Below, one piece after another: positions 10,812-22,793 of a stretch of 64,000 nucleotides of DNA (position 1 is its first letter; every line of letters starts with the position of its first letter). Under the pieces are notes generated by a model, which saw only the letters and a list, made by a program, of their open reading frames with translations, searched no databases and was not told the DNA's origin. This DNA is from Flammulina velutipes (lineage: Eukaryota; Basidiomycota; Agaricomycetes; Agaricales; Physalacriaceae), in assembly GCA_011800155.1 (NCBI GenBank), contig CM022374.1, positions 2,046,001 through 2,110,000 on the forward strand, read 5' to 3'. The translations under genes and the position numbers were made by a program.

Positions 10812-12369
10812 GATGTTCAAAGTTGATGGGAGGTGAGCGAGACGACCAGCGTCTTAAATATGTTGAGTTTAACCGAGAGCCCTGCTGTAGTTCTTCGATA
10901 CGCCATCTACCGCTCTTATACTCAGGGTGAGTATGTCTCCAAGTTCCCTCGTTAGTATGACAGCAGCTAACCACATGCTCAGGCCTAATGTAAACAGCTT
11001 TCATAACAACATACTGGTTGGTATGCGCGCCAAGCGCAGAACTTATAAGCGGAGCTAAAATGAGTTCGGATACGCCTTGAGATACGTGCCGCCACATCAG
11101 GAAATTCAATGGTGAAACAACACTACCGTGATAGAGCAACCACTCCTCTTGTCTTTTTTCGTCCAAGTAAGTCTATGTCGTCAGTTCATTTTCACGACGC
11201 GCATTGATTGATCACCATCAGAATCTGGGGAATACAATCGTGGGTTGCGAGATGATAGCAATTGCTGGCTGCTATCCAATAGTAATGTTGCATCTTCAAA
11301 AGATCATTCATATCATCCATAAAGCAAGTGCGTAATGATTTGTTGCGAGGCTTTGCATGTAGGGAGGCTCGAATGCCGTATGCTCAGATAGCCTTTTATC
11401 CTCACCGTGCTTGCCATCATTGCTCAAGAGGACGAAGCCATGCAACCTTGATCAATCAACCATGTTCTCGACTCTCACGCTCGCGCTTAGACTGAAATTG
11501 GATGATGCAAGTATATACGCCACATTTAGTATCAACACCACGAGTCAAAACAGACGGCATCAACCCAGATATCATCTTTGGACTCTTCTTCTTGTCCTTC
11601 TTAGGTATTCTCCTTCCTTTCTCTGAACACTGATCGTCTGAGACGGACTCTTCAGACAGATCTTGGTTGTCTTCAGTATCGGGATTCTCTGATTCCAGCG
11701 CCTTCATCGTCTCCATACCCTTAGAAGCGTCGTTTTCCGTCTCCGGGTACTCAGGCTGCGCTCTGCCTCCTTAGGCCTTCCGCCCGGTTTTGGTTTTCCG
11801 CCTATTCATTCGTGGTCAATGAACCTTCGATTCACCTCACGTTTTGGAGAAGACCCTTTGTGATACCTGCGTTCCAGTTCCACTCCTATAAACAAATCAA
11901 TCATTACCGACCAGCGTCTACGTGTTTAGAACTAGAGAGGAAATGAGTGCTGCTGAAAGTCGAGAATGTTTGACCATGTTTTATGGGTATAACTCGTACT
12001 ACCGAACCTAATTCAGAACACGGGAGTTGTCATCGTTAGCGTGACTTGTAGTCATATGTTGGCCAGGTGTTTGTAAAAGCCTTCAGATGAGGCGTATATG
12101 CACCTTGGGAGCAGTAGATGACACCAACAGGTTTCGGTTACGCGGTACAGCACCTTAAGTTTTTCATCAAACTGCACCATATTGAAAAACGCACAAGAGG
12201 ACGTACATTTGAGAACCGAAAATAATAGTACTAATTACTTGTAAGCGTATTCCTGTGAACTATGGTATATGAAGTGTGTGTAAATCCTAAGAGAGGAAAC
12301 CCAGAAGAAAAAAGGAAATATATCGCGAAGCTGGAAATGAGGAACATAACAGAGAGGCGGACCGACAAT
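10812..12369. other. 1.5-kb stretch with only weak coding signals
   Basis: On the minus strand, 11456 to about 11745 is open and encodes an acidic then Lys-rich peptide (ENPDTEDNQDLSEESVSDDQ, then KKDKKKS), which looks like real but unassigned exon material. I could not join it to other exons. A minus-strand frame at 10850-11166 is open but without recognisable features. The rest is AT-richer sequence without visible genes. Confidence 0.35.
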
Positions 12370-13522
12370 TTAGCTGAACCATCCACCTCTGGACTTCTTG
12401 CCGTTGAGCTGAACGAGCTTCACTTCCCGCTCCCGCGCATCAACACCAAACATAGTGCGCAGGGCATCAACCTCCTGAGACTTTTCCTGCATGGCTTCGG
12501 TAGCTTCGCGTGCATTGCTTCGCGCAATGTCAAGCGTCTCGGCTTCCGCGTTCAATTGGGCTTGAGCGATCTCCATCTTGGCGCGAGCAGCCAGGAATGC
12601 GGCTTCGACCTTCTGGAAGTTTGACACAGTTTTGGAATGTGCTGTGTGAGCTTTTGATTCGCGCTGAAAGACAATGAGCAATTGTTGTTGACGACGAAGA
12701 ATAAGATCAAACGAACGGTGACGGCCTCTTTCTGAACCTTCTGGAGCTCCGACAGCTCCTTGATCGCTACGACCATGGCCTGGCGTTCTACCTTGCCCTC
12801 CTGCTTGATAACCTTGGATAAACGTCGACCGTCTTTGACTAGGAGAATATTAGATATGAAGAAGCATATGATGTGATGGTAAACGAACCTTCGGCCTTCG
12901 AAATCTTGGACTTTTGCTTGGGCGTTAGCACGGAGTCGGCGGTGGCCGCTCGCTGGTGAAGACTTTCGTCTGCCTCCGCGGACGCATCGGGTCCCGTCGT
13001 TCCTGCACCGTTAATGAAAGTCGATCCGGCAACGGCGCGACCATCCGAATTGGTGAACACGCTCTTCTTGCCAACGGATGCGCCTCCCATGGATCCGGGG
13101 CGACTTGTTGAAGTACGACTCCTCAACGAGGCAGCGCGAGATGCGGGTCTGCTGTTCGCCGGGTTTTTGCGGAGGATGGAGCCAATTCGGGGCGATAAAG
13201 GCGTGTCATCGGCGTCGGCGTCGGCGGCTGGGAGCCATCCTTCTGAGCCGTTGGGGTGCATGTGGACGGGCTCTGGCTGTGGCGTTATCGTGCGCTGTTC
13301 TTCTGGGACAGCGTGCTGCTCGGTCGCGACGTTGTCCGGAGCGGTGTCGGCAGCGACGACGGTGGCGAGCTCGCCGTTGGGCTGCGCAGGCTGAGGCATA
13401 ATGGTTGGTTTGTTGATATCCTGGGCGTCGGGGGTCGACATGTGGAAGTTGGCTATAGGCGCGTCGAAGTAGGTGCTTTTTTCGCTTGCTGGAGTTGGCG
13501 TAACGATTTCGCGCAGAGACAT
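12370..13522 (-). CDS. Coiled-coil protein with disordered N-terminus, unknown
   Basis: Exons 12889-13522, 12717-12838 and 12370-12663 join in phase to 349 aa. Residues 1-205 are low complexity, with Ala, Pro and Ser tracts and short Ser/Arg patches such as SRPASRAASLRSRTS that look like kinase target sites. From about residue 212 the chain becomes a long charged helix (DGRRLSKVIKQEGKVERQAM, then ELSELQKVQKEA and an Ala/Glu-rich coiled coil). It ends in a conserved-looking basic tail KKSRGGWFS. The architecture suggests a structural or eisosome/trafficking-type adaptor, but that is only inference. All three exon junctions keep the heptad-like helix intact, which supports the model. Confidence 0.75.
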
Positions 13523-14775
13523 AAAAAAGGAGATGGTCGTTTGAAAAGAAGAAGCAAACTAGGTGGGGCCATTTTATGAAGCCTGGGTTAGGAGTCGACT
13601 TTGACGCGTCATTCCGGTCTGATCTTGATTGGCGGTGATGTCATTGGTCACGTTCACGTGCTGTGACGTGGCGCAGCGATTGAGCAGGATTCCGCCATGC
13701 CAGAGTCACAGAGACTCCTCTAGTGGTTGCATCTTGACATACCAGAAAATACAATCCCCAAAAGTGCATGGCTTCGTCGATGCTCTTCCACATTTCCGCT
13801 ATCGGTCACCGCCACAATGACGCGCGCCGGGCGAAGCATTGACACTCCCGGTGCTAAAGAATCAATCCTGCAATTCTCAACAGAAGATTCTGACAGGTCT
13901 TATGCAAGATTATGCATCGGGCCCGCAGCTGGCTGATATCGATTTTGATGCCAATCCATTTCACGGAAGGGCGGATAATGACATTCGCCCGGCGCCTATT
14001 CGACCATTCAAACATAGTTTGCAAAGTGGGACGGAGGTACTTACACACCATGGAGTATGTACACCCTGCAGCTCGGAGCGCACGGCCGACGACAGCAATG
14101 CCTGTGATAAGAGTCATTCACCAGCCGCTATGTGTAGAACATCTAGAGCAAATGGCAAGACACCGTAGATTATTGACGGTCGATTGATGTTCAGAGTTGG
14201 CATCCATAAGAATATTGTATGTAGCGCAATATCAAGACTTTCAGTTCCCAGAAAAGGCGGTACCACGCGAACCAGGAAAACGGGGTTCCCAATGGCGAAT
14301 ATGGCCCAGAGAGAAGCGAGAATGAAACAAAAGAGACCTGGTTTCGAGGAGGAAACGTGTTGTATTACTTGGGCGCCTCAAGGCCGCACCTGAACATGAT
14401 TTGAGGCGAGCTGCATGGCAGAGCAAGACATGGAGCCCCGGTAAAGACAGAATTGGCAGAGTCACAAAGTTACTGAGCATTTCGCAGCACTTGCTGCGCA
14501 ACGGTCCGTCGTTAGCTAGTTAGAAAGAATATAGTGGCGCGCGTTCCTTGTCTGTTTGGGGGTGCCAATATAGCGGTTTGAGCCTCATGTTGTTCTCAGA
14601 AAACAGGCCCTGTGAATCTCTGATGGTTAGAGCAAAACACGCGTGACTTACGTAACTTGTCATTCTCTCTTTCTTTCCCTCATCATCCCTTTCACTCTGG
14701 TAGCGCTAGAAACCATGAATTGAGCTGCCGAGGTCCTCCTGGCCCTCCCCTACTCAACGTTGTCACTCAACGACC
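13523..14775. other. Intergenic region with a possible membrane-protein remnant
   Basis: On the minus strand, about 14120-14385 carries a hydrophobic open frame with two membrane-like stretches (FILASLWAIFAIGNPVF and YGVLPFALDVLHIAAG). The flanks cannot be joined by normal introns and the frame hits stops on both sides. It may be a decayed or partly spliced membrane-protein gene. The segment next to 14775 holds the promoter of GCN2. Confidence 0.3.
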
Positions 14776-17700
14776 ATGGAATCTACAGAGGAACTACAGC
14801 AAAACGAACTTCTTGTTTTGGAATCCATCTACGCCGAAGATTACAAGTTAATACCACCACCCAAAGCCTGGAAGGTACGTCGCAATAGAACTACTATTTG
14901 CATCGTCCAACTGTGGCCCAGGGCGCTGTCCGAGGTCCAGAATTCAATATCACAGTGCGCCATCAAGAACGCGCAAACATCTGCTTTGACCTCAATGTCA
15001 AATTTCCTAAAACCTACCCCACCCGCGCATACCCTACCTTCTCGATAACGAAACCCATACATGGACTGGACAATGACCAAGTAGCAAAGCTTAGCCATGC
15101 CATACAAAGTCAGGTCCAGGTCCACCGAGGATCTGAAATGGTCTTCCAGGTGCGCCAGCCCTTCGTCGACAGCTAGTCCCCGTCTGATATTTTCTAGATT
15201 GTCACCTTCTGCCAAGAGTGGCTCAGCACCAATATCAAGCCCCCTACTGAAGTGGTCGGATCACTGGCTCTACAGATGAAGCAGCGTGCATTCGATGAAG
15301 AGAGAGTGAGTCACTTCTATCTTGCCTGCACACTTGACTCATGTTACCAGGAGCGCCAATTCAAGGCACAGCAGATAGCACAGGAGGAGGCAGAGCGGCA
15401 GGCCCGACTTGCGCAAGAGTTCGATGACCAGATAAAGGTGGATGCACAGAAACAGCAGCTCGCCAAAGAAATGCAGTTTAGAGCTCGCCATCGTGCTAAT
15501 TCCGAGTCAACCGAAGTACCATTCTCAGGTGACACACCCACAGAAAGCTTCGACCGCGATATCGATTACAACGGCGTTCGTTTCAACACCGTTAGATACT
15601 TCCATCCTCGGAATAGTGCGTCCGCCGTTCCTGTCACACGACTACCACTCACTCGCCTACAGTTTGTATAGGAAAGCTGTATGCCGCCTATCCTGTATGT
15701 GACGACACCAACGACAGTCTTGCCCTGGAGCTTCATGTCGTTGCGTTCGATTCACCATACTACAAATCGAGTCAAGGAAGGAAGAAACTCAGACATCTCG
15801 AGGAGGAGATATCGCGTCTTGTCTCCGTAAAGCATCCGAATGTTCTGAAGACATTGGCAGTCAAACTTCATACACCCCACTCTAGTGGCCCGCCTCAGTT
15901 GTTAGTCTTGAGCGAGCAGAGCCCTTCGTTGACCCTCAAAGACGTACTTGACGATTGTGATGTCCTTCGAGAGGACCGCGCAGCGGATTATCTCGTTCAG
16001 ATACTCTCGGGTCTGAATGCGATCCATCTTTCTGACCTTGTTCATCGAGGTCAGTCATTTCTCCAGGTATTATATATATTCTTGACTAAGTCATTACAGG
16101 TATTTCCCTCCGAAGCATATACCTTACATCGCGAGATAAGCCTGGCAAACTCGTCAAATTGGGGAAAGTAGCGTACTATACCCAGCTGCACGATCTACAC
16201 CGCTCGAATAGCTTCGGCAAGACGTACGTTTCTGACGATCCACCAATTCGTGACGCTTGGTAAGTTGCCCTCTTATATATGGTAATCTTCTGTACCTATT
16301 GATGTTCTCCCGCAGGCTTTCGAAAGATGTGAAGAACGAATCCTCTCTTCTATACACTCCCCAACGAGATATCCATGCTGTTGGAATTGTGTTTCTGCAA
16401 ATGGTTCTCGGTAACGACGTTATCGACCGCTTCCCCGACGTTCAAGCTGCTCTCGGTTCTTGTAAGTTCCATGGTATGTCACGGCACTGTATGTTGATGT
16501 GATTTAGCTGCGATGTCGTCTCAACTGCAACGCTATGCTACGGACATGTTACTGCCCAAGAAGAACCATGTCAGCTGCTTGACGCTTCTGGCGGCTCTAG
16601 CTGAATATCCATACCATCCGACCAACAACAATCATCCTCATCGAAGTCCAACTCTCACCTATCCAGGTAGGACAGTATTGAAAGTTTCTGGTACCTTGCC
16701 TGACGCTCCTCTCTAGAGCCCAAAACGCCCATGCACGCTGTCCTGTCTGGTTCACCAGAACTGGATTATTTTAGGATGTCAGGACCACGCCCATCCAGTC
16801 GATGGAAAGAGGACTGGGAAGAACTTGAATTACTCGTCAGTATTTGGATATCTTCTACGTTGCTTTTCAGTTCTCATCGTTCCGTTCTTTAGGGTCGCGG
16901 TGCTTTTGGATCTGTTGTGAAAGCGAGGAACAAGATCGATTCTCGAGTATACGCAGTGAAAAAAGTTCGTCTGCGTGCCGTTCAGAGTGATGCCAAGATC
17001 TTCCGAGAAGTCAACGCTTTAAGCCGCCTGAATCACCGGTTCATCGTTCGATATTACACGACGTGGGTAGAAACGTCGGAGCCGACGTCTACCGTCTCAT
17101 CGGACGATGAATCAAGCGGTTCTGAGTCTGGCTATGCGACTGAGGATGGGATGACATCTGTACCCTCGAGGTCAAGGTCAAGGTCAAGGGTGCATTCCGA
17201 AGACCCTATATTCAACATGGACGACCTCGACGAGCCCCGGATGAGCGGTCTTTCGGGAGGAGGATCCTTCCCAAGCATACATTTCACCAAATCCGGTGAT
17301 GGCACGGAGGAAGAGGACACGGACAGTGACGGAGAAGTCCCGTATTTGAATTTGTTCAATAAGGAGCCTCCGGAAACGCCTATGCCGCAGGCGCAAAGGA
17401 CGCTGTATATTCAAATGGTACGAATTGATGCCTTCGAAGGCGCGACGGTAGATAATGATTATGTTCTTCTGATTAGGAATTTGTCGAGCGTCAGACGATG
17501 AAAGAGGTCAGTCCACGATGTTTGATTTTGTGGATCTTTATCTAAGCGAGTTGTTTAGCGAGTCGATGAGGGGATCTCCGAAAGTGAGGGTTGGAGACTT
17601 TTTCAGCAGATTGTCGATGCACTTGTGCACATGTCTACTCTGGGTATTGTGGGTGTTCTTTTACAAAGGGTATATTGGGAGATACTCACGATCACGATCT

Positions 17701-20682
17701 AGCTTCATCGAGATATCAAATTAACGAACATCTTCATCGGTATGTCTTTGCTCTCATTTATGATACCATCTTTAACGTAGTTTGCACTAGATGGCAAAGG
17801 AGACTGTAAAGGTTTGTCGAGGCATGTTAGAAGGCGCGCGACATTGCTAACGTACCTCTTACAGTTGGTGATTTCGGTCTTGCCACCTCCAGTCTTGCAG
17901 CTGTGGACCCATCCGATGTCTCTCCGCGTGTTGTTCTACAAGAAGCGGATATGACTCTTGGTTAGTACACCATCATCATGCTTGATATCATACTCAAACG
18001 CATCTCCAGAGGTGGGGACTCGCCTCTACATCGCTCCGGAAGTTCAATCAAGAAGGCGAAGACCAATCAACCATACCAAAGCTGACATGTACAGTTTAGG
18101 CGTACGTTCAGCTTTGTTCTGTCGTTGTCAACCGTGTCTCAATACTTTCCAGATTGTCTTCTTCGAGATGAACTATACCTTCAAAACTGGTGCCGAACGT
18201 ATCAGTGTGATTGAAGCTTTGAGAAGGCCGGATATCATCTTTCCTGAATCCTGGAACCCAGCAAGAGTCAACCAACGCGAAAGTATGTGATTTGTTGTCT
18301 GGCTGGATAGATCTGACGTTGTGTATAGTTATTTCATCCTTATTGCAACATGACCCGGATGATCGCCCGACCGCATTGGAGTTGTCGCAAAGCCCTTTGC
18401 TTCCATCTCGCATGGAGGATGAGTATTTCAAGGGTGCGCTCAGGATGATGGGTAAGATTCCCATCCACACAACGTTTAGCAATAATCACTAACACTTACC
18501 CAAGCCAAGCCGGATTCACCTCACCACCAAGCGGTCCTCGCCTCACTTTTCAACCAGCCCGTCAGGCCGTCACTCAATCTTGTCTATTACACCGATGCGG
18601 AGCCTCCAGAGCATGCTTCTTTGAATGGACTTGTCCAGGAACATTTGAGCTCCCTCTTCAGATTGCATGGCGCAATTGACGTGGAACCGCCCCTGCTTAT
18701 GGCGGTCACTGGAGGAGATGATGACGGAGAGCGGGCAACCTTTATAGACAAGCATGGAGACGTGGTGAATCTGCCTACCAGCCTTCTTAGTCCGTTGGCC
18801 AGGCTTGCTGCAAGGAGCGGCACCACGAGAATCAAGCGCTTCCACATCGCCAATGCCTTCAGATCCATGTAAGTACTCATTAAGCCCGCACGCGACCTCA
18901 ATCTCTAACCAGCTTATAGAGGACCAGGGCATCCGAAACCCAACAAGGCTGCCATTTTCGACATAATTACGCCTGACCTTGCCTCTGGACCTGTAGCGGC
19001 TGGCGCTGAAATTCTTTCGGTCATGAATGGTGTTTTGGACACCTTCCCGAATCTCGATCGATATGAGATATACGTCTCTCATTCATCGAGTATGTTTACC
19101 CTTTTGTTTGTTGGTGTTCAACGATTTCTAATGATTATGCAGTTATCGACACCGTGCTGAGCCGCATACCTGTCGAACTGCGGAACACGGTGATTGATGT
19201 CATGAACCAGACCAAGTCGACAATGCCTCAGAAACGTGCTGCGTTGCTCAAGAAAGGATTACTGAGGAGCGCCATAGACGAATTAGAAGTACTTTCTGAT
19301 GCTTGTAAGTGCACTTTCCGATGTTCGGGCAAGTACTAAGAATTCTCGTAGACGAAGACCTAGAACCTCTCATCTTCCGATTGGACAAGCTGGCGTCACC
19401 TTTGCTCGGTCTGCTTCGACCCGTTTTCGACGAGATGAAGAGTACTGTCAAGGCTTCTTCAGTTGCCGGTGCAACGCGTCCCGCAAAGTTTCTCCCACTG
19501 ATGTTTGGCTCGCAAAGCAAGGACTTCAAAGATGGGATACTCATCAAGGTCGCAAAACGCGAGAAGCGTCTCGAAGTCCTCGCTGTAGCCGGCCGATTCG
19601 ACAACCTCATATCCAAATACGTGCACCCGGGAACCAAAGTGGAGCCTGTCTATGCGCTTGGAGTACAGATATCCATCGACAAGATTACGGCGGCTGTCGC
19701 GTCGTATCAGAGCTCGATCATGACTTCGCTGAAGGAGATGCGCTCTTTCGGATACTGGAGCCCTCGACGATGTGATGTCTACGTGATTTGCTACCATCCT
19801 GGATATTTGCAAGAGAGGTTAGAGCTTGCTGCGTATCTCTGGAAGCACAACATCAGTTGTGACGTGATGTACGAGTCCGCTATAACGAGCGTGTTGGATC
19901 ATACGTCTTTGACCGAGCTTTGCAAGCGGGAGGGTATCTTGTGAGTGCCTTTTTTCCTGCGAGTAACGTATTTCGGGCTTAACGGTGTATGTCCCAAGAT
20001 TCACCGTCAACCCAAGGCCAAAACGAGATCAAGCAACTGGAGTGAAGGTTACCTCGGTGTTTGGCGGAGACGAAGATGGTAGGACTCATTGTATTGCTAT
20101 CTCCTTCTTTGGTGACTCATTCACTCTGCAGTGTTGATTCCTCGCCAGGAACTGGTGGCACATCTGAACGATGCTATTGCGACTCAGAAACGTGCCGATT
20201 CTACTACCAGTGGTGGGAATAATGCGTTCTTCGAGGGGAAGACCGTTCTACCAGTCAAAGAATCGCCGATCCTTGACATGCAAACCATACTCCCGGCGGA
20301 CACGGTCAAGAAAGGACTGAAAAGGAACAAGACCATCATTCAGGACAAAGGTTAGTTATTTATGCTGTGGTTGGGGGCTTCATCCGATGTTGACGCCTTT
20401 TTTCCAGCCCACGAACTTGGCGTCAAGATTCATAAAGCGCTGTCCAATAACATGCCAATGTTGGTCGTCGATCTGGCTCCCGCCATCCTTACCGCTCTCG
20501 CGAAATCTTCCACATGGATTACCGACGACGAGGCCTGGAAACTTTTATCGCCCAACTTCAACAACCACACCTACGCCCAACAAGTTCGAGACGCTGTCGC
20601 TAAACGAAAAGCGGACGGCTTTCCATTCATTCTTCTGTACGCCACAAGAGAAGAGCGTGCTACGCTCCTACAGCTTGTATGA
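14776..20682 (+). CDS. GCN2: eIF2-alpha kinase GCN2
   Basis: General amino-acid-control kinase that senses uncharged tRNA and phosphorylates eIF2-alpha. I join 25 exons to 1,409 aa: 14776-14874, 14922-15149, 15198-15305, 15351-15615, 15672-16049, 16100-16259, 16316-16461, 16508-16666, 16717-16835, 16893-17417, 17477-17506, 17559-17648, 17703-17739, 17791-17811, 17865-17960, 18010-18101, 18153-18282, 18329-18451, 18505-18868, 18920-19089, 19143-19304, 19352-19940, 19999-20078, 20132-20350, 20408-20682. Residues 1-115 are an RWD domain (GCN1 binding), about 200-400 a pseudokinase. From 410 comes the active kinase: GRGAFGSVVKA, VAIK-type Lys432, an acidic Ser/Asp insert typical of GCN2, HRDIKLTN at 626-633 and DFG at 646-648. 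A HisRS-like domain and a C-terminal ribosome/dimer region complete it. Leu replaces the usual Pro in the catalytic loop. It is slightly shorter than yeast GCN2 (about 1,650 aa). Confidence 0.96.
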
Positions 20683-20809
20683 TTATCACGAACATAAACG
20701 ACCTCTACATATGTCTATATCTATGTCTATTGTCTACTGATCTACTGTATAAATATGCCCCGACTAGAAAAAACTGTATTTAAAGATCTGTAGTGTATCT
20801 GTATGTTGC

Positions 20810-21850
20810 CTAAACCCACCCAACCTTATAATATGCGTATTCCATTGTGTCTCTTTCATCCACTTCGCATACAAAGATTTCCTTTGAGATGATACCGATG
20901 TCTCCTGGAGTGTGGCAAAATACACTCTCTATAGATCCTGTCTCCATGGTGTGTGTGGCGCGCAGGGGAACCATTAGGTGAAATGCAGCGAGCGGGGATT
21001 TCCGAAGAAGTTTCTGTATACATGGCTTGATCCAAACGGCATGCTGAGGCTCGTAGACCACATCCGCGCCCAGTATAACGTCGAAGGGCTCCTGCAGTAG
21101 TGCGTGAGGGTTTTCGTCGTCCGGGAACGCAGACCAGTCGAGCGGACACACATTAACAGGAGAGGGGAAGTTAGCGGCGATATTCGACTCCAAATTCACT
21201 AAAACTGTAGGATAAAAGTCTGTGGCGACTATTGTAACGGGTGTGTTCCAGTGTTGGTATAAGTTAGCTGCAGCGAGGCTGACCAGGCCCGTCCCCGCCC
21301 CGAGCTCCAAAACCCGAGTGGTCGACTCGGAATCAGGATGGAGCCCGAATGCAGGTGGGTCGGCAACAAGTGCTTCGGCTAAGACGCAGGCACCGCCCCA
21401 CGTCTGTGCGCCGACGCCGTCGATATCACCGTCCAGAGGGACGTCTGTGAGTTTGACGTGAACGGCTGGTGAGCCGGGAAAAATAAAATCACGTTGGAGT
21501 GTGCCTGCGCCTGCTGTCCCGGAGCACAGTGCCAGGAGAGACGCAGCTTCTTGGATAAGTGTGTCGCTGTCTGACCGGCGGGAGATGAGAGCTGTGAGCC
21601 ATCGGATCGTGTAGGAGCGTTCGAAGGGGTCTGAGGAGAACGTAGATGAACCGTGGCTCTGGGATATCGAGGAGCGCCTACGACGTGAGCCGCGTACGGG
21701 AGGGTTATAGGCTAGCCGTAGGTAGACCAGACATTGCAGTAGCTCTGCTGAAGAACATGAGGAAAGTTTTTTGATTGGAGTCAGATATGTCGTAGGCGTT
21801 TCGAGAGAGTGACTGCCAGATCCAATTTTCGTAATGGTCATTCTTCTCAT
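20810..21850 (-). CDS. METTL21/EFM-type protein-lysine methyltransferase
   Basis: Intronless frame of 346 aa. The SAM-binding Rossmann fold is plain: motif I VLELGAGTGLVSLAAA near residue 180, the acidic loop ATDFYPTVLVNLESNI, and DVILGADVVYEP, the family-16 (METTL21) DxxY-like post-motif where the substrate Lys enters. AQTWGGACVLAEAL upstream is the usual GxxxWxxxxxLAxxL lead-in of this family. The roughly 110-residue helical N-terminus resembles that of fungal eEF2 methyltransferases such as EFM2 and of FAM86, so an elongation factor is the likeliest substrate; this is inference from architecture. An ATG three codons downstream could be the real start. The gene converges on GCN2 with 127 bp between the stop codons. 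Confidence 0.85.
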   Translation of the reverse strand: MRRMTITKIGSGSHSLETPTTYLTPIKKLSSCSSAELLQCLVYLRLAYNPPVRGSRRRRSSISQSHGSSTFSSDPFERSYTIRWLTALISRRSDSDTLIQEAASLLALCSGTAGAGTLQRDFIFPGSPAVHVKLTDVPLDGDIDGVGAQTWGGACVLAEALVADPPAFGLHPDSESTTRVLELGAGTGLVSLAAANLYQHWNTPVTIVATDFYPTVLVNLESNIAANFPSPVNVCPLDWSAFPDDENPHALLQEPFDVILGADVVYEPQHAVWIKPCIQKLLRKSPLAAFHLMVPLRATHTMETGSIESVFCHTPGDIGIISKEIFVCEVDERDTMEYAYYKVGWV

Positions 21851-22083
21851 ATTTCATGTCAAAAGAGCATTCACGGAGCGTGGATACAAGGACTTACATG
21901 GCGACGAAAAAAAGAATGTTGCGGCCTTCCGGACCGAATAGTGATCTTCAACGTGGCGTGAGTAGTTGCATAGCCACTTCGTACTTCAGTTTGTGGCGGC
22001 AGAAAATAAGGCCCTCTTGAGCAGGTCTGTCTCGATTATCGTCCATGTCCATTTTTCTGTCTCAATCTAACTGGCGGCAAAGG

Positions 22084-22490
22084 CACAACAGGGGCGGTGG
22101 ATTTCCTCTGCTGAGGAAATAGATGAGGAAATAGTTCGAGGAAATCCAGTTTTCTCACCACTTTATTGAGCCGGGGAAATGACATATCCTCTCGCGAGGA
22201 AATAGCGTAGGAAGTTAGACTTCTTCAACACTTTCCTCTATGATTTCTTCAGTGATTTCCTCAGCAGACTGATTTCCTCTGCCATTTCCTCAGCGGGCCG
22301 ACTCGGGCCGCCGAGGAAATCATTCTTTTTGCGCCGAAGAAAGTTATGAGGAAAAGGGATTTCCTCATCCATTCACTCATCAAAGGAAAAGATCTTTCCT
22401 CAGCCCGTTTAATACCTGACCAAGTCCGTTTTCCTCAAGCACTTTCCTCAATTATTTCCTCGGCTGAGGAAATATGCCTCCCCTGATGTG
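22084..22490. mobile_element. Non-autonomous CACTA-like DNA element with GAGGAAA array
   Basis: The ends form imperfect inverted repeats of about 37 bp starting CACAACAGGGG on the left and (reverse complement) CACATCAGGGG on the right. They are flanked by a 3-bp AGG target duplication (22081-22083, 22491-22493). Each end carries an 8-bp palindrome with a 4-base loop, ATTTCCTCTGCTGAGGAAAT at 22101-22120 and its near twin at 22454-22473. Between them GAGGAAA/TTTCCTC occurs about 17 times in both orientations. CAC ends, a 3-bp target duplication and short subterminal repeats in both orientations are hallmarks of CACTA/EnSpm elements. No transposase is inside. Confidence 0.7.
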
Positions 22491-22793
22491 AGGTGAGGTC
22501 GTAATGAATTTCCGGCCCGGAAAGCCGCAAAGTATGAGAGGCGTGACCGTGCTCACTGCTCAACCTCTTCCTCGTCGAGTCGTCGTCTTCGTCTCAAAAC
22601 TCAGAACTATGCCTATACGATGCTTTCTTTTGATCTATGCTCAAAACTTGAGGACTCGCCTTGGCCATATCTATGTCGCGTCGTTGAAACTGGCTCCTAT
22701 TGCTCAGCTACTTATATGAGACATGTTGGCAAAATGTCTCTCCCATCTTGAACCCCCACTGTCATCATCTCTAAGCAATATCTACTGCTCTTA

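Noticed and set aside
13854..14117. Minus-strand 87-codon frame as a separate gene
   Set aside because: No start context, domain or splice partner; better explained as part of a decayed region.
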